Shown one piece after another: positions 33,602 to 45,842 of a DNA stretch of 64,000 nt (positions within the stretch are counted from its first letter, which is position 1; every line of letters begins with the position of its first letter). The position numbers were made by a program, and so were the translations under genes. The notes under the pieces were generated by a model. It ran no database searches. It was given only the letters and a program-made list of their open reading frames with translations, and was not told the DNA's origin. The DNA is from Cycas panzhihuaensis (lineage: Eukaryota > Cycadophyta), in contig CM041465.1 of the NCBI GenBank assembly GCA_023213395.1, positions 236,103,741-236,167,740 on the forward strand, read 5' to 3'.

Positions 33602-34184
33602 CTTTCTGAAGAGAAGCCTCTTACCTCTCCTTTTCCCTCAAGGATAGGATAGCATTGGTTACTTGCATAAACACAAATAAATAAATTATTTAAACTTTCT
33701 TTCTATTTAAAAAGACAGATAATAAAATATAACTAAGAGGAATTGGTTGCAACAACATCCTCTTCTTTTCTCCTTTGTACCTAAAACTCTAACCTCTAAG
33801 GGTAACCCCTTAGGCTTCAATTAAACCATTGAAAGTCATTTTCCCCTGCTTTATTACTACATTGATTCCTTTTTTGAAAGGACCTCCCTCCTTCACTTGT
33901 TTCCTTTTCTAAAAGGAAATCTAGCATCTCTTCTCTCCCTCTAAGGATGGGAGAGCCTTGCTTAGGCATCTCAATAATCTAGGAACGTTGTTCACCTAAA
34001 AGCACAACTTGAAACAAAAGAAAGTGTAACACATAGTTATGAGTCCTCAAACCTGCATTTCAACATGTGGATGTATTTTGAGAGTAGATTTATATTATTC
34101 TATTGCTCACATACTTTAGCTTAATAACCTTTTTCCGTAGGTAGAGTATCTATTCTCTAGTGATCCCCTAGAGGTGCGCTTGCA
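33602..34184 (+). repeat. 5' LTR of element D, second segment
   Basis: It continues the D LTR after the B insertion and aligns with 49076-49658. It ends at GCTTGCA (34184), where the primer-site region begins. Confidence 0.8.
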
Positions 34185-34428
34185 TTGGAAACAATACTAG
34201 GGATTTGTCAATAAGGGAAATTGAAGTATTGCTTTGGTTCTTCTAGTATTAGCCTTTATTTTCTTTTGGTATATTGGGTAACCCCAACATCTCCCCTACA
34301 TTGATTCTCTCTTCTTCTATGTCCTTATGGTGAGGCATGAATACTTTTCTCATCATTTATGTGGCCTTTCCCTTTTAGAAGAAGAGCTTATGTAATCTTC
34401 TATCCCCTCATTCAATCCTAAATATGTG
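34185..34428 (+). other. Primer-binding-site region and leader of element D
   Basis: TTGGAAACAATACTAGGGAT follows the LTR directly and aligns with the same place in A and B. The rest up to the gag ATG is non-coding. Confidence 0.45.
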
Positions 34429-36640
34429 ATGGAGGGTTTTTCTTTGGATTGGGAATACTATGCCTCTGTTTCTAAGTCTCAACCTCAGACCCCATATCCC
34501 TCTCTTGATCCCATCTAATAAGGTGAGGATCCTGTTTATTATCTAAGTGACCAAACATATCTGGATTTTCATTCTTATCCTATACAAGACATAAGAGTTT
34601 CTTATCCCTTAGACTACTCTCACTCCAGTGAAAGAATCCATGAGGATCAACCTTTGATTTCCACCCAGCAAGAGGAGTTGTCTACCTCATATGAGTAGGC
34701 TAGAACTCCTCCCACATATGTAGTAGAATCATTGTGGTAATGTTTCAAAGCCACGAGTGCTCAACCACCTCTGAATTAGTTAGAGGGCTTCCTTCGTAGC
34801 ATTGCTTTATCTTCTTCTATACCTACACCCTTTATCTCATATTAACCTCTTTCATCATTGATGACAGGACCCCGTCCTATTGTTCCCTCATTTGTGGGTA
34901 TTTCCTTTTCTCAAAGGGTACCCCAAGGCATGCCAATCTCCTAGATTAGACTAAGCATACCTCCTTCAAGCTAGAAAACTATGCCACATCCCACCATGGT
35001 GCATACTCCCTTCACTGAACCAAGAGTGCCCTCTTAATCCTATCCCTTAGGCAGGATCTATCCCTGTGTACCCTTATTCATGACCCATGGACTTATCTCT
35101 TTACGTATCCCCTAGGTCCACATCCTAGCCTTGAGGGCATAGGGGACCCAATACCCTTCCTACCTATGGAGTAGATCTATTCCATCCCTATGGAGTCATG
35201 CCCCAGTAGGTGAACCCTATGGGTAGAAACCTATCCCCTACTTCTACGTGTACAACATCGTACATGGTCCCTTTGCAAGAGGGATTCACTCTCCCCTATC
35301 CTCCTTATTCTCATGTGCTACCCGCATAGGGGGTATACTCCTAAGGTGGAGTGAGATCTTCTCACCTGCCTCCTCCTTACTCGACTTACCTGCATGTGGG
35401 GATGACCTCCTCCCACCAAATAAGTGGGGGGTCCTTATCATCCTTACACTTAACCCTCCTATAGAGGAGCTAGATATCTGTATCCATCCCCTCCTGCCCC
35501 CTAATTTGACCCTTTAACATAACTTGGGGCTCATCCCTTTGTTGACTGTAGGTCAACTCCTCTTTTAGTTGAGGCTTTTAGGACCAACCTACTGCCTCAC
35601 CCTTCTAAACTGCCAAAATTTGATGGAACTTTATCACAAGACCCAATTTAACATGTTAGGGGCTTTGGCATGGTATGTATCTATTATTGGGCTTATGATC
35701 ACATTTTAGTAAAACTATTACCTAAATCCTTATAAGGATATGCCCTAAATGGTTTTATCATCTCCCTATTCATTCTATTCATTTATTCCAATAGTTGGTA
35801 GACAAGTTCGTTGGCTACTTTGATGTGGCTCGCCCATTTATGAGTGGGTTCAAAGCCCTACTCTCCCTTAAACAAGGTCATGATGAACTTAATCAACTTT
35901 GTTAGGCACTTTCATGATCTCCATCACTCCTCTAAGGCTACACTGCCTAAGGAGTTGAAGTAAGATATTTTCATAAATGCCTTTTTCCCTAAAGTCCATG
36001 TCGAAGTCCTCAAAATGGGAACAACGACATATGATTCTACGATAGCAAAATGCTTGGAGATTAAGGCTATTAAGATCCAAGTTGGTCTAAAGAAGCCCCT
36101 TAGGGAATCACAACGACATAAGGAAACCCCTCCATCACACGATAAAAAACCTCAACAACCTCTAAGGCCTCCTACCAGTTCAACTGATAGGACCTTGGAC
36201 CTATTAACCTTAGCCATACACTTATTTGAATATACAATGAAGGAACTAAAGCTCCAACCTTATCAACCTTCTTTAGATACTCATAAACTTATCTATTAGG
36301 CACCTCAAACCATGCTGCATAAAGGTGGGAACACCCAAGCTTCTTAAGGGAAGAAGAAACAACCTCCCCTTGAGAAGAAGTGGTGTTTTGTTCATGGAAA
36401 ATGCCTTTATGATGATTCACAATGTAGGATGCAATATCTCAAGCTTACCCCACAATGTGATTCCTCCCCCAAATGGGCCTTTAAGCTTAATTTGGAGTAG
36501 CCCATCCATAGAGATCCTTTCCCTGATCATGGGGAATGTGATCCATGTACCCAAAATAAAAGGGCAAGGAATAAGGTGCAATCCCCCAACCCACCTCTCA
36601 GTCAAGCAAAAGGGAAGGGAGTAAGGGAATTGTCCTCAAT
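34429..36640 (+). pseudogene. Gag of element D, decayed
   Basis: It starts at the conserved ATG (MEGFSLDWEYYAS). A Pro/Ser-rich N-terminal region with DPVYYLSDQ follows, with many TAG stops. The gag core lies at about 35600-36100 (FVGYFDVARPF-like, then VHVEVLKMGTTTYDSTIAKCLEIKA). A charged linker and the zinc-knuckle-like WCFVHGKCLYDDSQCRM (about 36375-36430) close it. Stops often fall at TAG where A or B read CAG. Confidence 0.7.
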
Positions 36641-37455
36641 AACAAGCCTTTATTCTCAACTATCTTCTTCCTCCCAACCCTAAAACAAGGGGAAGAGAGT
36701 CATTCAAATGCTTGAGACTACTCCCTTGTACCCAGTTACAAGGTCGTAAGTGGCCAAGGAGGCTATCGAAGTCTCCACCTCTCAATGAAACCCCTCTATG
36801 GATAATCTGCTTATGGAGATCCCTGTGATATCTAAGACTATTCCTGTTCATCTTGGATGTTATGATTTTCAAAGGGTGCTTCCCCAACCCTATAGGAAAA
36901 AGAAGCCCTTCTCAATCATTAATGAACTTCACACTGTAGCTATAGGAATGTCCATGATGGATGTTCTATGTAGTTACCTTGAGCAATGTACACTTCTCTT
37001 AGAGGCCTTGGGTCAAAGTGACACCCTAATCCATGTAGTGTGCACCACCTTAAATAGGGTATCCCTCATCATCTTTGACCTTGAAGACCTCCCTCCTATT
37101 AATGAACTAAAATGCAAATAGTATTACCCTTTCACCATTACTATAGACACCCCTGAATATACCCTAAAGAGGATCATTATAAATAATGGTTCCTTAGTCA
37201 ATGCCATACTTATTCACATGGTGGAGGAGTTAGGGCTAGGGTCCCTTGAACCAGTTCCATGAAGGTGGCAAGGCTATGATGGTTGCGAGAAGGCACCCTT
37301 AGGAATGGTATCGATCCTCCTCATCCTAGAGGATGAGACTATTCTAATGGACATCATAGTCCTTGATATAGATGTGGACTATTATCTCTTGTTAGGACAT
37401 CTTTATCTTGACTAGATAGAGGTTATCTATTCATCTCAATGGTGGAATCTCAAAT
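36641..37455 (+). pseudogene. Protease region of element D
   Basis: A conserved pre-protease segment (36798-37121: VISKTIPVHLGCYDFQRVLP, FSIINELHTVAIGMSMMDVL) leads into the protease. The active-site region reads IIINNGSLVNAI, so the catalytic Asp is replaced by Asn relative to B (IIIDNGSSVNAM). The C-terminal part has DYYLLLGHLYLD followed by a stop. Confidence 0.7.
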
Positions 37456-38473
37456 TTACCTATGAAGGGTAAATAAAGGTTGTCCTTCAAGGGCCACCTC
37501 CTACATGGTCATCTCATCAACCTTGTTAAGTGATCTTTGGGTCAACCAATGAGGTTGGGGATCTACCCACTCCATTGACCACCTACCCCATTAGTGATTA
37601 AGACATCTAAGAAAGGGGAGAAGTACCTCCTTCCTCCTCTAATCTCATTCACTTCACCCCTATTAATATTAGGAATTATTGCTATCTTATTGTTATTAGC
37701 AACCACAAGTCCAATAACAAGTGCAAGGATCCTCTCTGTACCATATGCCTCCTTAATGTGCAAAGAGGGAACCCTATGCATCCTCCTCAAAGCCCTATGT
37801 CTCAACCTCGGGCCTTGTGTGAGGATTAAATTCCTCTTATTTGGTCTAGAGGTCCACACACCATTGATCTTGTTGCATGCATGGGCTCCTAGCTTATCCA
37901 ACTACTTCTTACTCCCCAATCCTCATCATCCTACGTAGATGATAAGGATAAGGAGTCTATTTTTTTGCATGATGAGTTTATAATTTATGATTCCAATCTT
38001 AGTTATCCTCCACCTCCATGGGCCAGGATGCAATAGTATAAGAGGATACCCTCCAACTCCTCCAAGGAGTCTCTTGACTATGTAGAGTGGTGGGTTGACC
38101 ATTATAGAATCATTGCCCCTTTGTTGCCTCACATTCTTGCCAAGTGAGACTATCTATGGGATAGATTTCTTTGAGAATGATGAGGCCTTATTAGATAATT
38201 TAGTGGGTTCCACACCCAACCTACCTTCCAGTCACTATAGACTTGGTTTTTGAAAGTGCTTAGCTTTGGGGTCACCTCTTGTAGACCTAAACTAGCTAGA
38301 CACTATCCCTCTCCCCTTGATTGATTAGGGTCCCCTTCACTTTGAGGAAGGGAATACCATATATATTTGGGCAACCAAGGACATCATCCTTGCCCCTAGT
38401 AAGGTCATCAAGGTTGGGGTAGAATGTTCTCCTCAAGAGACAGAAGAGTATACCCTTTTATTCTAGGAATTCT
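37456..38473 (+). pseudogene. PR-RT linker of element D
   Basis: This is the acidic linker as in A, with DFFENDEALLDNLVGS near 38160-38210. I cannot assign a domain. The ORF at 37594-37938 lies in this region but its frame does not match the linker of A. Confidence 0.5.
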
Positions 38474-39450
38474 AGGATGTATTCACATGGGATTACTTAG
38501 ATATGAAGGGTATAGATCCTTTTATCATTACCTACAACCTTACTACCATCCTAGGTACTCACCCTGTGCATAAAAAATAATGCCTATTATACACTAAGAT
38601 ATCAACTACTATTAAGATGGAAGTGGAGAAGCTACTAGACACATGTCTTATTACTTCCATCGATTATCCCAAGTGGGTCTCCAATATTGTACCTATTACT
38701 AAAAAGAGTGAGATGATTAGGATTTGTATTGACTTCTAAGACATTAATAATGCTTGTCCTAAGGACAACTTCCCTTTACTATTCATTGATTAGATTATTG
38801 ACATGATGGATAGCTTCAAGGTTATGTCCTTAATGGATAGTTTTTCTAGATACAACTAAATCCAAATATCTCTTAAAGACCATCATAAGACGGCCTTCAC
38901 TATCCTATAGAGAACATTCACCTATAAGGCCATGCCCTTTAGTTTAAAGAATATAGGTGCCACTTATCAAAGGGTGATATAATTTATTTTTTATGATCTT
39001 ATAAACAAGACCCTTGAGGTCTTTATAGATGATATGATGGGTCTCTCCCATAAGAGAGCCACCCATTCTGTGGACCTTTATGTTATTTTCATAAGATGCC
39101 ACAAGTATCATTTCAACCTAAATCTGCTTAAATGTGTCTTTGCAGTGATAGCTGATAAGCTCCTAGGATTCCTCATTTCTAAACAAGCAATTTGAATTAA
39201 CCCTAATAAGGTCAAGGCCATTATTAATATACCTCCCCCAAGAACCTAGTGATAAATCAAGTCGTTCTTGGGGAGATTGGGTTTCCTTAGGTATTTTTTG
39301 GTAGATTTCATCATAAATGCCAAACCATTGAGTAATTTATTGAAGAAGGGAGTGCCATTCATCTTTTACCCTAAAGCCTAGGAAGCCTTTTAAGAGCTCA
39401 AGTGCGCTTGCATATCTGCTTCCATGTTGCCACCTCCCCTCTTTGACTAC
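38474..39450 (+). pseudogene. Reverse transcriptase of element D, decayed
   Basis: FTWDYLDMKGIDPF (38474 on), LITSIDYPKWVSNIV, NACPKDNFPLLF, LMDSFSRYN (motif A), AFTIL..TFTYKAMPF and EVFIDDMMGLSH. The catalytic Asp pair is kept at 39028-39033 (FIDD). KSFLGRLGFLRYF-type connection sequence lies near 39256-39300. Multiple TAG/TAA stops disable it. Confidence 0.82.
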
Positions 39451-39720
39451 CCTTTTATTTTATATACCTTCATGACTAATGAATCCTTTAGCACCATGTT
39501 GGCCTAAGAGGATGACTCTAAGGTTGAGAGGGTTATCTATTTCATTAGATACACTCTAGTGGTAGTGGAACTGAATTATTCACCCACTGAAAAAGAGTGC
39601 TTAGCCTTAGTCCATGTGACTAAGAAATTTAGGAACTACCTCATAGGTAATACCACTCACATGATCATCTAATCTAATCCATTGAGATATCTTTTGACTA
39701 GGTCAGACTTGATGGGAAGG
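39451..39720 (+). pseudogene. RT-linked RNase H of element D
   Basis: FILYTFMTNESFSTMLA corresponds to FTLYTLATDESLGAMLA in A, so the first catalytic Asp is Asn here. It is followed by VIYFIRYTLV, LNYSPTEKECLALVHVTKKF and FRNYLIGNT. Confidence 0.75.
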
Positions 39721-40014
39721 ACTATTTAGTGGGCCATCCTCTTGCAAGAATGTGACCTCAAAATTGTTAATAGGAAGTCCAAGAAGGGGATAGTAATGAT
39801 GGAGTAACTTGTTAACACCCCTATCCCTAATCCCCTTGAGGTTTCTATTAGCAATTCTTTATCGAATGAGTACATCCTAGCTCTTTAGCATTCATCCCCC
39901 CATCCATTAGCCAAGGGTCAATGGTATGGGGATGTTATATAGTATCTTACTCAATAGCAATACCCTTCTGATGCCAGTAATAAAGTGAAGTCATATATTA
40001 GGGCCACCACTTGA

Positions 40015-41155
40015 TAATACTTCCTCATGCAGGATGTGTTGTACAAGCGGTCCTTTGATGGTATTCTCCTCCATTGTGTGAACCCTAAGGAGACTAACCA
40101 AATCCTCCACAAGTGCCATAGTGGCATTTGTGAAGGCCAATCCATGGCCCAAAGAATCCTCTGCATGGATTATTATTGGTAATCCTTATTCAAGGATGCC
40201 CATGCTTATGTGCAATGTTGTCATAAATGCCAAGAGCATGCTGACATGATCCACTTACCTTCTAAGGTGTTGTGTTCCATTGTATCCCCATGGCCTTTCT
40301 CCCAATGGAGATTAGATATCATTAGGGCTATTACTCCACCTTCTTTCTCTCAACACAAATTTATCTTAACTACAATAGAATACTTCACCAAATGGGTTGA
40401 AGCTATTTTATTATCATCTATAATAGGTAAGATAGTTTTCACCTTTATTTATCAACACATCATTTGCTAGTTTAGAGTCTTGGATATCCTAATCATGGAT
40501 AATAGAACCCCTTTTTGTAATAAGGGAATGGACAAGATTTATGAGAAATTTAAAATTTCTCACAAAACCTCATCTCCTTGTTACCCCTAAGCCAATGGCA
40601 AAATTGAATCTTTTAATAAGACTCTAATCAATATCTTAAAGAAAACTATTACCCAGTCCCAAAGGGATTGGCATGTTCAACTTCATTCGATGCTATGGGC
40701 TTATTACACCTTGTTCCACACCACCATAGGGATGACACCTTTCTCCCTAGTTTACAAAATCAAGATAGTTTTTCACTTGGAGGTAAAAATTCCCTCTCTA
40801 AGGGTATCACTTAAAGATTTTATGGACAAGGAATGGTTCCACTAGGCCTAGCTCCTCGACCTTAAGGCTTTGGATGAGAAATCCTTGGCCATGTACCAAG
40901 CTAACCTTGCATCAAAATCTAGGACTCAAAAGATGTATGATAAATGTCTATATCCCCATCCCTTATACCCCAGGGACCAAATTGTCTAGTTAAAGTATCT
41001 CTACGATTGCTTGTCTAAATTTAGCCCCAAATAGGTGGGCCCTTTTGTCATTCTTGAGAACCTCGAAAATGGTACCTACAAGATAGCCACATTGGTAGGA
41101 CTCAAATTTGACAAAGCTGCAAATGATAAATTCTTAAAGAAATTCTATGGCTAAC
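40015..41155 (+). pseudogene. Integrase of element D, catalytic triad retained
   Basis: The zinc region has ILHKCHSGI and CCHKCQEHAD (about 40105-40240). The core has Asp in RLDIIRAI (40315-40317), Asp in LIMDNRTPF (40498-40500) and Glu in KIESFNKT (40606-40608). The last two are separated by exactly 35 residues, the D-D(35)E spacing. The C-terminal GPF module (GPFVILENLENGTYK) lies near 41040-41085. Stops such as TAA at 40588-40590 still break the frame. Confidence 0.85.
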
Positions 41156-41960
41156 TTCTTTCTTCTCTTAAGAGGAAAGAAGGCCTATCCTTTTCTCCAA
41201 AATGAGCCTAAACTACCTTCTCAAATGTAACATTGGCCACCCTCACTAGGGGCATGGCATGCATTTGTACTTTTAGTGGTTCTATGCATTAGCAAGATGA
41301 CTACATTCCTTTCTGAAGGTATCAACCATCTCCTCAACGAATAGAGCCCTCCTTTTAGTCTATGAGTAGTAGTAAAAATCTCATAATAGGAGCATATTTC
41401 CATGACTTGTGTTTGGTCCCTTCTTTAGGAAGTAGCTCTACTTGCTCTTAAGCATGAGCTGCCACCTAGGGAAGGTCCTAGAGATAAACCCTATCTCCTT
41501 TTGCTACTCTTAGGGTATCCATACCCATTCTTGTTCTCTTCTATATCTATATGACTACTTTCCTTCTAAGGGAAGCAGGATCCCCTTGCTCTATGGTTAC
41601 ATGAGACTGCCTAATATATAGAGGTCATTGTGTATGCCTCGTGCAAGTGTCATATCATGTAAAAAGAATGTGTAATACCATGCATAATAAAATAAAACCA
41701 ATCCATATCTACATATCTATCATACATCCATGCATACACACATATATTAATAATCAAATAAATCAACCATATATATCAAAATAGGATACTAATGTAGCCC
41801 CTATCTCTATATATACATCATCATCTAAAATAGTACAAAATTTGTTGGTACAACGTGCCTTAGGAAGATAGAATCCTTATAGGGGGGATGTACAATCATA
41901 TACATATGGTGATATGGATCCCCTTAGAGGTTTGAAGCTTTCCTATCATTAAAATCTATA
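41156..41960 (+). other. Non-coding block after INT (element D)
   Basis: I see no gene. The block occupies the place of 4498-5309 in A, between converging pol and PMD reading frames. Confidence 0.4.
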
Positions 41961-43819
41961 ATACAAGGGCCTCATGAGGATATAACATCATTATGGTGTG
42001 TCTCCTTCATTTCATCCTACTCTCATTCTTGGGGACTAAACTCACATGAGGCTCCTCCTATACCTCTACAAGGTCCAAGCCTCGCTCTAGTCATCCCATG
42101 CCCTCCTATGAGATAGCATAGTTATTTGAGTATGACTCAGAGTGTGCGATGATCTAGAGGCCATATGGTTGAGTAGTCGATAAAATCACTCCTGTATGCA
42201 ATCCCTCTCTCTCTAAACCTCACCTAGCTAGATCTCTTTCCCTCATAGCTACTCCTCTAGTACTGTTACCCTCACGACATCTCCTAGGATGGTGCCCCTA
42301 TCTCTTGCATGGGCCTTTAGCTCCTGCAATCAAGCCTAGAGATGGTCCCTTTTCGTCCATCTTTCTTGGGCCTCCGTAGCCCAAATATCTCTATCATAGA
42401 TAAGAGGGATAAATGTTATTGTATGGGAAGGCATGGAGCATGGCTCTCCACTATTTATGATAGGAGGCTGCCCCTCCTTATAGACTTGTGAAAAGATCTC
42501 TATGACTACCCTCTTGGCTAGCTCTCCTATGTCCTCTCCACCTACCAACCATGGAAATCAATGTGTCAGTGTGGAGCATAAATAAATCTATAAAATATAA
42601 ACTATATCAATATGAAAGCTATAATCAAATAGTTAAAATAAAATATCTAACTAGGAGTAAAGGAGAGAGTTTATCTCCTAGAGTTGTTGGCTATCATGTC
42701 TCTAGCTGTAGTTATTGCCTACTTAGCTCCTACCTCCTCCACTCTTGGCTCCCCATCTCTTGGAGTATTTTGCATATCCTTAGCCTTGATCTCCTCTACC
42801 CTAGGGATCCCTGCTCTAGTTGTAGTTATAACTACCTCTCCTACAACTACTAACACTACATCCACCTCTAGATTAGTGGTAGGAGCTCCCTAGTCCTACT
42901 TGCCTCCTAGCTCTACTACTGTATCCTTTGCTATCGGTACTCCTACTACCTCTCCCTCCTCAACATCATTGTCCCAATGCATAGAGTGATATAGGTGACT
43001 AATGTAGTCCTCTACTATGAGTAAGTTTAATGATGTGGCTACCACCAATCTCTAGATGTGGGCAGGCTCCTTGATGCCCCTAAAGTGCGTCATCCATCTA
43101 TGGATCGTAGGGGTGTTGGCTCATATCAACTGTGGCCCAATCATTAGGGCCACTCCTCTAAAGTGGTCAAAGAACTAGCACTAGAGATGGGAAGTGTAAG
43201 AGAGCCCTCCTCACCTTATAACTTATATCTCGTCCATCTAGGTTGTAAGGTTAGCTGTTATCAAAGTAGCCTAGTATAACCTCTCTCTTACCTCACATCA
43301 CTTGATGGTATCCATCCAGCCTCTAGGCACATCCTTGTACTTTTGTTTTTGAGATATCCAAAATAGAATAGCAAAAACTATCATCTTCCTCAACTAAGGA
43401 ATCTCAAACACAGTTATGGTTTCTAATGAAATACCCCTCTTATCCTAGCAACCTCTACTAGTAAAGTACCTGGATGCCTCCTTATGTGCTATATCTTGCT
43501 AGGTAAAGTACCTAACACCACTGGTGGGCCATTGATTGGTACTTCCATAATCTTCTAAACATTGACAAGAGTGATAAATACATCTCCCACCATCAGTAAA
43601 TAGAAGACATACTGTTGCCAGTCCTAATGTGAAATAATGTATACTAGTAAGGCTTGATCTATGGCATATTGAGGCATGTGTACTATCTTTAGAAGGCTAC
43701 ATCTCCTTAGTATTACCTTCTCCCAATAATCTAGCAGCTCTGCAAATCCCACCATTGGTGTGTCAATGTTCTCCCTATTGTTGACTATTATGATAGGCTA
43801 AAATAGCACCAAACAACAT
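41961..43819 (-). pseudogene. Antisense PMD-like gene of element D, strongly decayed
   Basis: Read on the minus strand from an ATG at 43819 (LFGAIL..). Recognisable pieces: VGFAELLDYWEKVILRRCSLLK, MPQYAIDQALLVYIISH, YVFYLLMVGDVFITLVNV and MEVPINGPPVV, which match YVFHLP..GDVTITLRDV..LGVP.SG in A. Exon 2 corresponds to 42548-42336 (DIGELAKRVVIEIFSQVYKEGQPP and DIWATEAQERW), matching EMFPQVYIEG and DTWAAESQ in B. Stops and shifts are abundant between them. Orientation is opposite to D, as in A and B. Confidence 0.6.
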
Positions 43820-44450
43820 CATTAGTGGGTTAGCTACCCTCCTGCAGGGTCAAAACCCCTCTCCCACTCCAAAAGAATCATGCAATAAAATCAAATTTTA
43901 TCTAAAAAAAAAAAAAACTTATTCTATTCTGGACCTACGAATATATGTGCAACACTACAGATATATCTGAGGGGCCCATGGTAATCTTTCCTCACCTTGC
44001 AAGGATATATGTGGCACCATGAATAAATTTGTAGTGCTGATGATTTCCCTGCTAAAATTTTAAAACCTCAAAAGAAGAAAAAAAAATAGTGGGTTGTGAC
44101 TAGTACACAGGGACCAGGGCTTCCTAATGCCCTAGTCTAGCCTCCCACAAATCCTCAAATGGGTTCCATTGGCCCAATATACCCTTAGTGGGCCCCACCT
44201 AGCTATAAAATATACCAATGATAAAAATTAAAATATTCTTAGTTAGGGTCTAGATATGTGTATTAGGTTTGGTCTAACAACTACAATGGCTCGATCCCAA
44301 TTATAATGACTACCTCTGTGCGATAATCTGATGACTGGATCTCCTTCGTGGAGCTCATGATGAGGATGGTAAATCTAGGTGGTAGAGAGTTTCAATCAAA
44401 ATCAAATGGAGGAGCATGAAAATAAATCTCTTTTCACCCCCTCATCCTTC

Positions 44451-44459
44451 TTTTATTCA
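44451..44459 (-). promoter_or_regulatory. Degenerate antisense TATA-type element (element D)
   Basis: The minus strand gaataaaag, followed by aaggatgag and gtgaaaag, aligns with tatataaaggaaggagggtg of E. Position upstream of the PMD gene agrees with A, B and E. Confidence 0.3.
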
Positions 44460-45001
44460 GAGAGCCATCTGTGGCACTGCACCCTTTCCCCTTTTCGATG
44501 GAGCCATTGGGATCATTATTTCAAGCTTGTTCCCTCTCTCTTCTAGGTTCCAACCCATTCTTACTCCTAAGTGTCATTTTTCCTCTTTTTTTTATGTATT
44601 TATAACACTTCTTTTGATCTCTTACAGGCCCTTAATGGACCCAATTTTAGCTTGTTCTAAAACTTGCCTATGTTTATACTTCATGAGCCCATTTTGACAT
44701 GCTGGATCCATTTTTCATGCTGATTCCAACCTGTTTTACTCCCACTGGGATTTTTCTCCTTGGTTGAGTCTTTGGTTGGTCGCTGTTCAGCTCTTAAATC
44801 TAGAGACAAGCCTAGTTTCACTAATTACTCCTCTTCTTCTATAGGATGGGCCCTCCATGAGCCTAATAGCTTATCCATAGAGCTCTCATATCCTCACATA
44901 TGTGCCCCTTTGAGTAATTGTGATTGTTAGGACTTGTCACTTTTCATATCCCTTTTACTTTCCCTTCACCTTCATCTTGACTAATCATTATTGTCTTTGT
45001 C

Positions 45002-45395
45002 ATGGTTCTCCTCATCTACACTAATGGAGGTAGTTGTGGCAACCTAGGACCTTTCACAGCTACTTGGATCATCTATGATCTCACCAAGCATGATCTCATA
45101 TGTTCTGGAGTGTTTTTGCCTAAGGCCATAAATAACAAAGCTGAGTATATGATTGTCATTAAATCCCTCACTAATCCACTTCATTTCCATCATGATCCCA
45201 TTATGATTCTTAGGTTGTGGTGTTGTAGTTGACCTAGATTTATCAAGTCCTCTACACCTGATTGAGATCCCTTACTTCAACTGTCAAGTCTCTCTTATCC
45301 TCTTTCTCCTCAATTGATATCTAATATATCCCTTGTGATTAGAATGCTGAGGTAGATAGCTTAGTTCACCTTATCCTCAAGTGTCATCTTCCATT
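45002..45395 (+). pseudogene. Second, archaeal-like RNase H (aRNH) of element D
   Basis: It starts at the conserved ATG (MVLLIYTNGGSCGNLGPF). The first Asp is Asn (YTNGGS). INNKAEYMIVI keeps a Glu in AEY but reads Lys where other copies have NNEA. A frameshift follows near 45205 before the CDSQVVV region, and a late NAEVDSLVHLIL-like motif is visible near 45340. Downstream lies 0.45 kb of non-coding sequence and the polypurine tract. Confidence 0.72.
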
Positions 45396-45826
45396 TTTAG
45401 ACAATTCCTTGTAGGTTTGATTAGTTACCTTTCATGGAGAACTCTCAAATGGAAACCTCCCTTATGTAACTTTTCCTATACCCCCTATTTCCAAGTTTGT
45501 CTTATAAGATTTGGTCCTATTTTTTATTCATCACTCAGGGTCATGCTACCTGCTTAGGTGTGCCACCATGGGCATCCCTTAAGTCACCCCTTTTCTTTTA
45601 TTTCAACTGTGCTTGCTTTGGGTTTGGGGATCTATACTTGAAGGTTTAGTCATGTCATGCACCCTTCTCCTCCACTAACACATGCTCCATCCATCCGTGC
45701 ATTTGTTGTGATACTTGTCACCCACCTTGGTTTATTGACACATTAGTTTCTTAGACATGTTTTCTATTGATGCATTTGTGTTGATAGTATTCACCATCAT
45801 CTGGCGCTCCATAGTGACAAGGTTTT

Positions 45827-45842
45827 GCAACCAAGGGGGTAG
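45827..45842 (+). other. Polypurine tract of element D
   Basis: TGCAACCAAGGGGGTAG stands directly before TGTTTCCTAC, the LTR start. Confidence 0.75.

Noticed and set aside
37563-37901. 112-codon minus-strand ORF in D
   Set aside because: It is antisense to the PR-RT linker of D, with no domain and no conservation in A.
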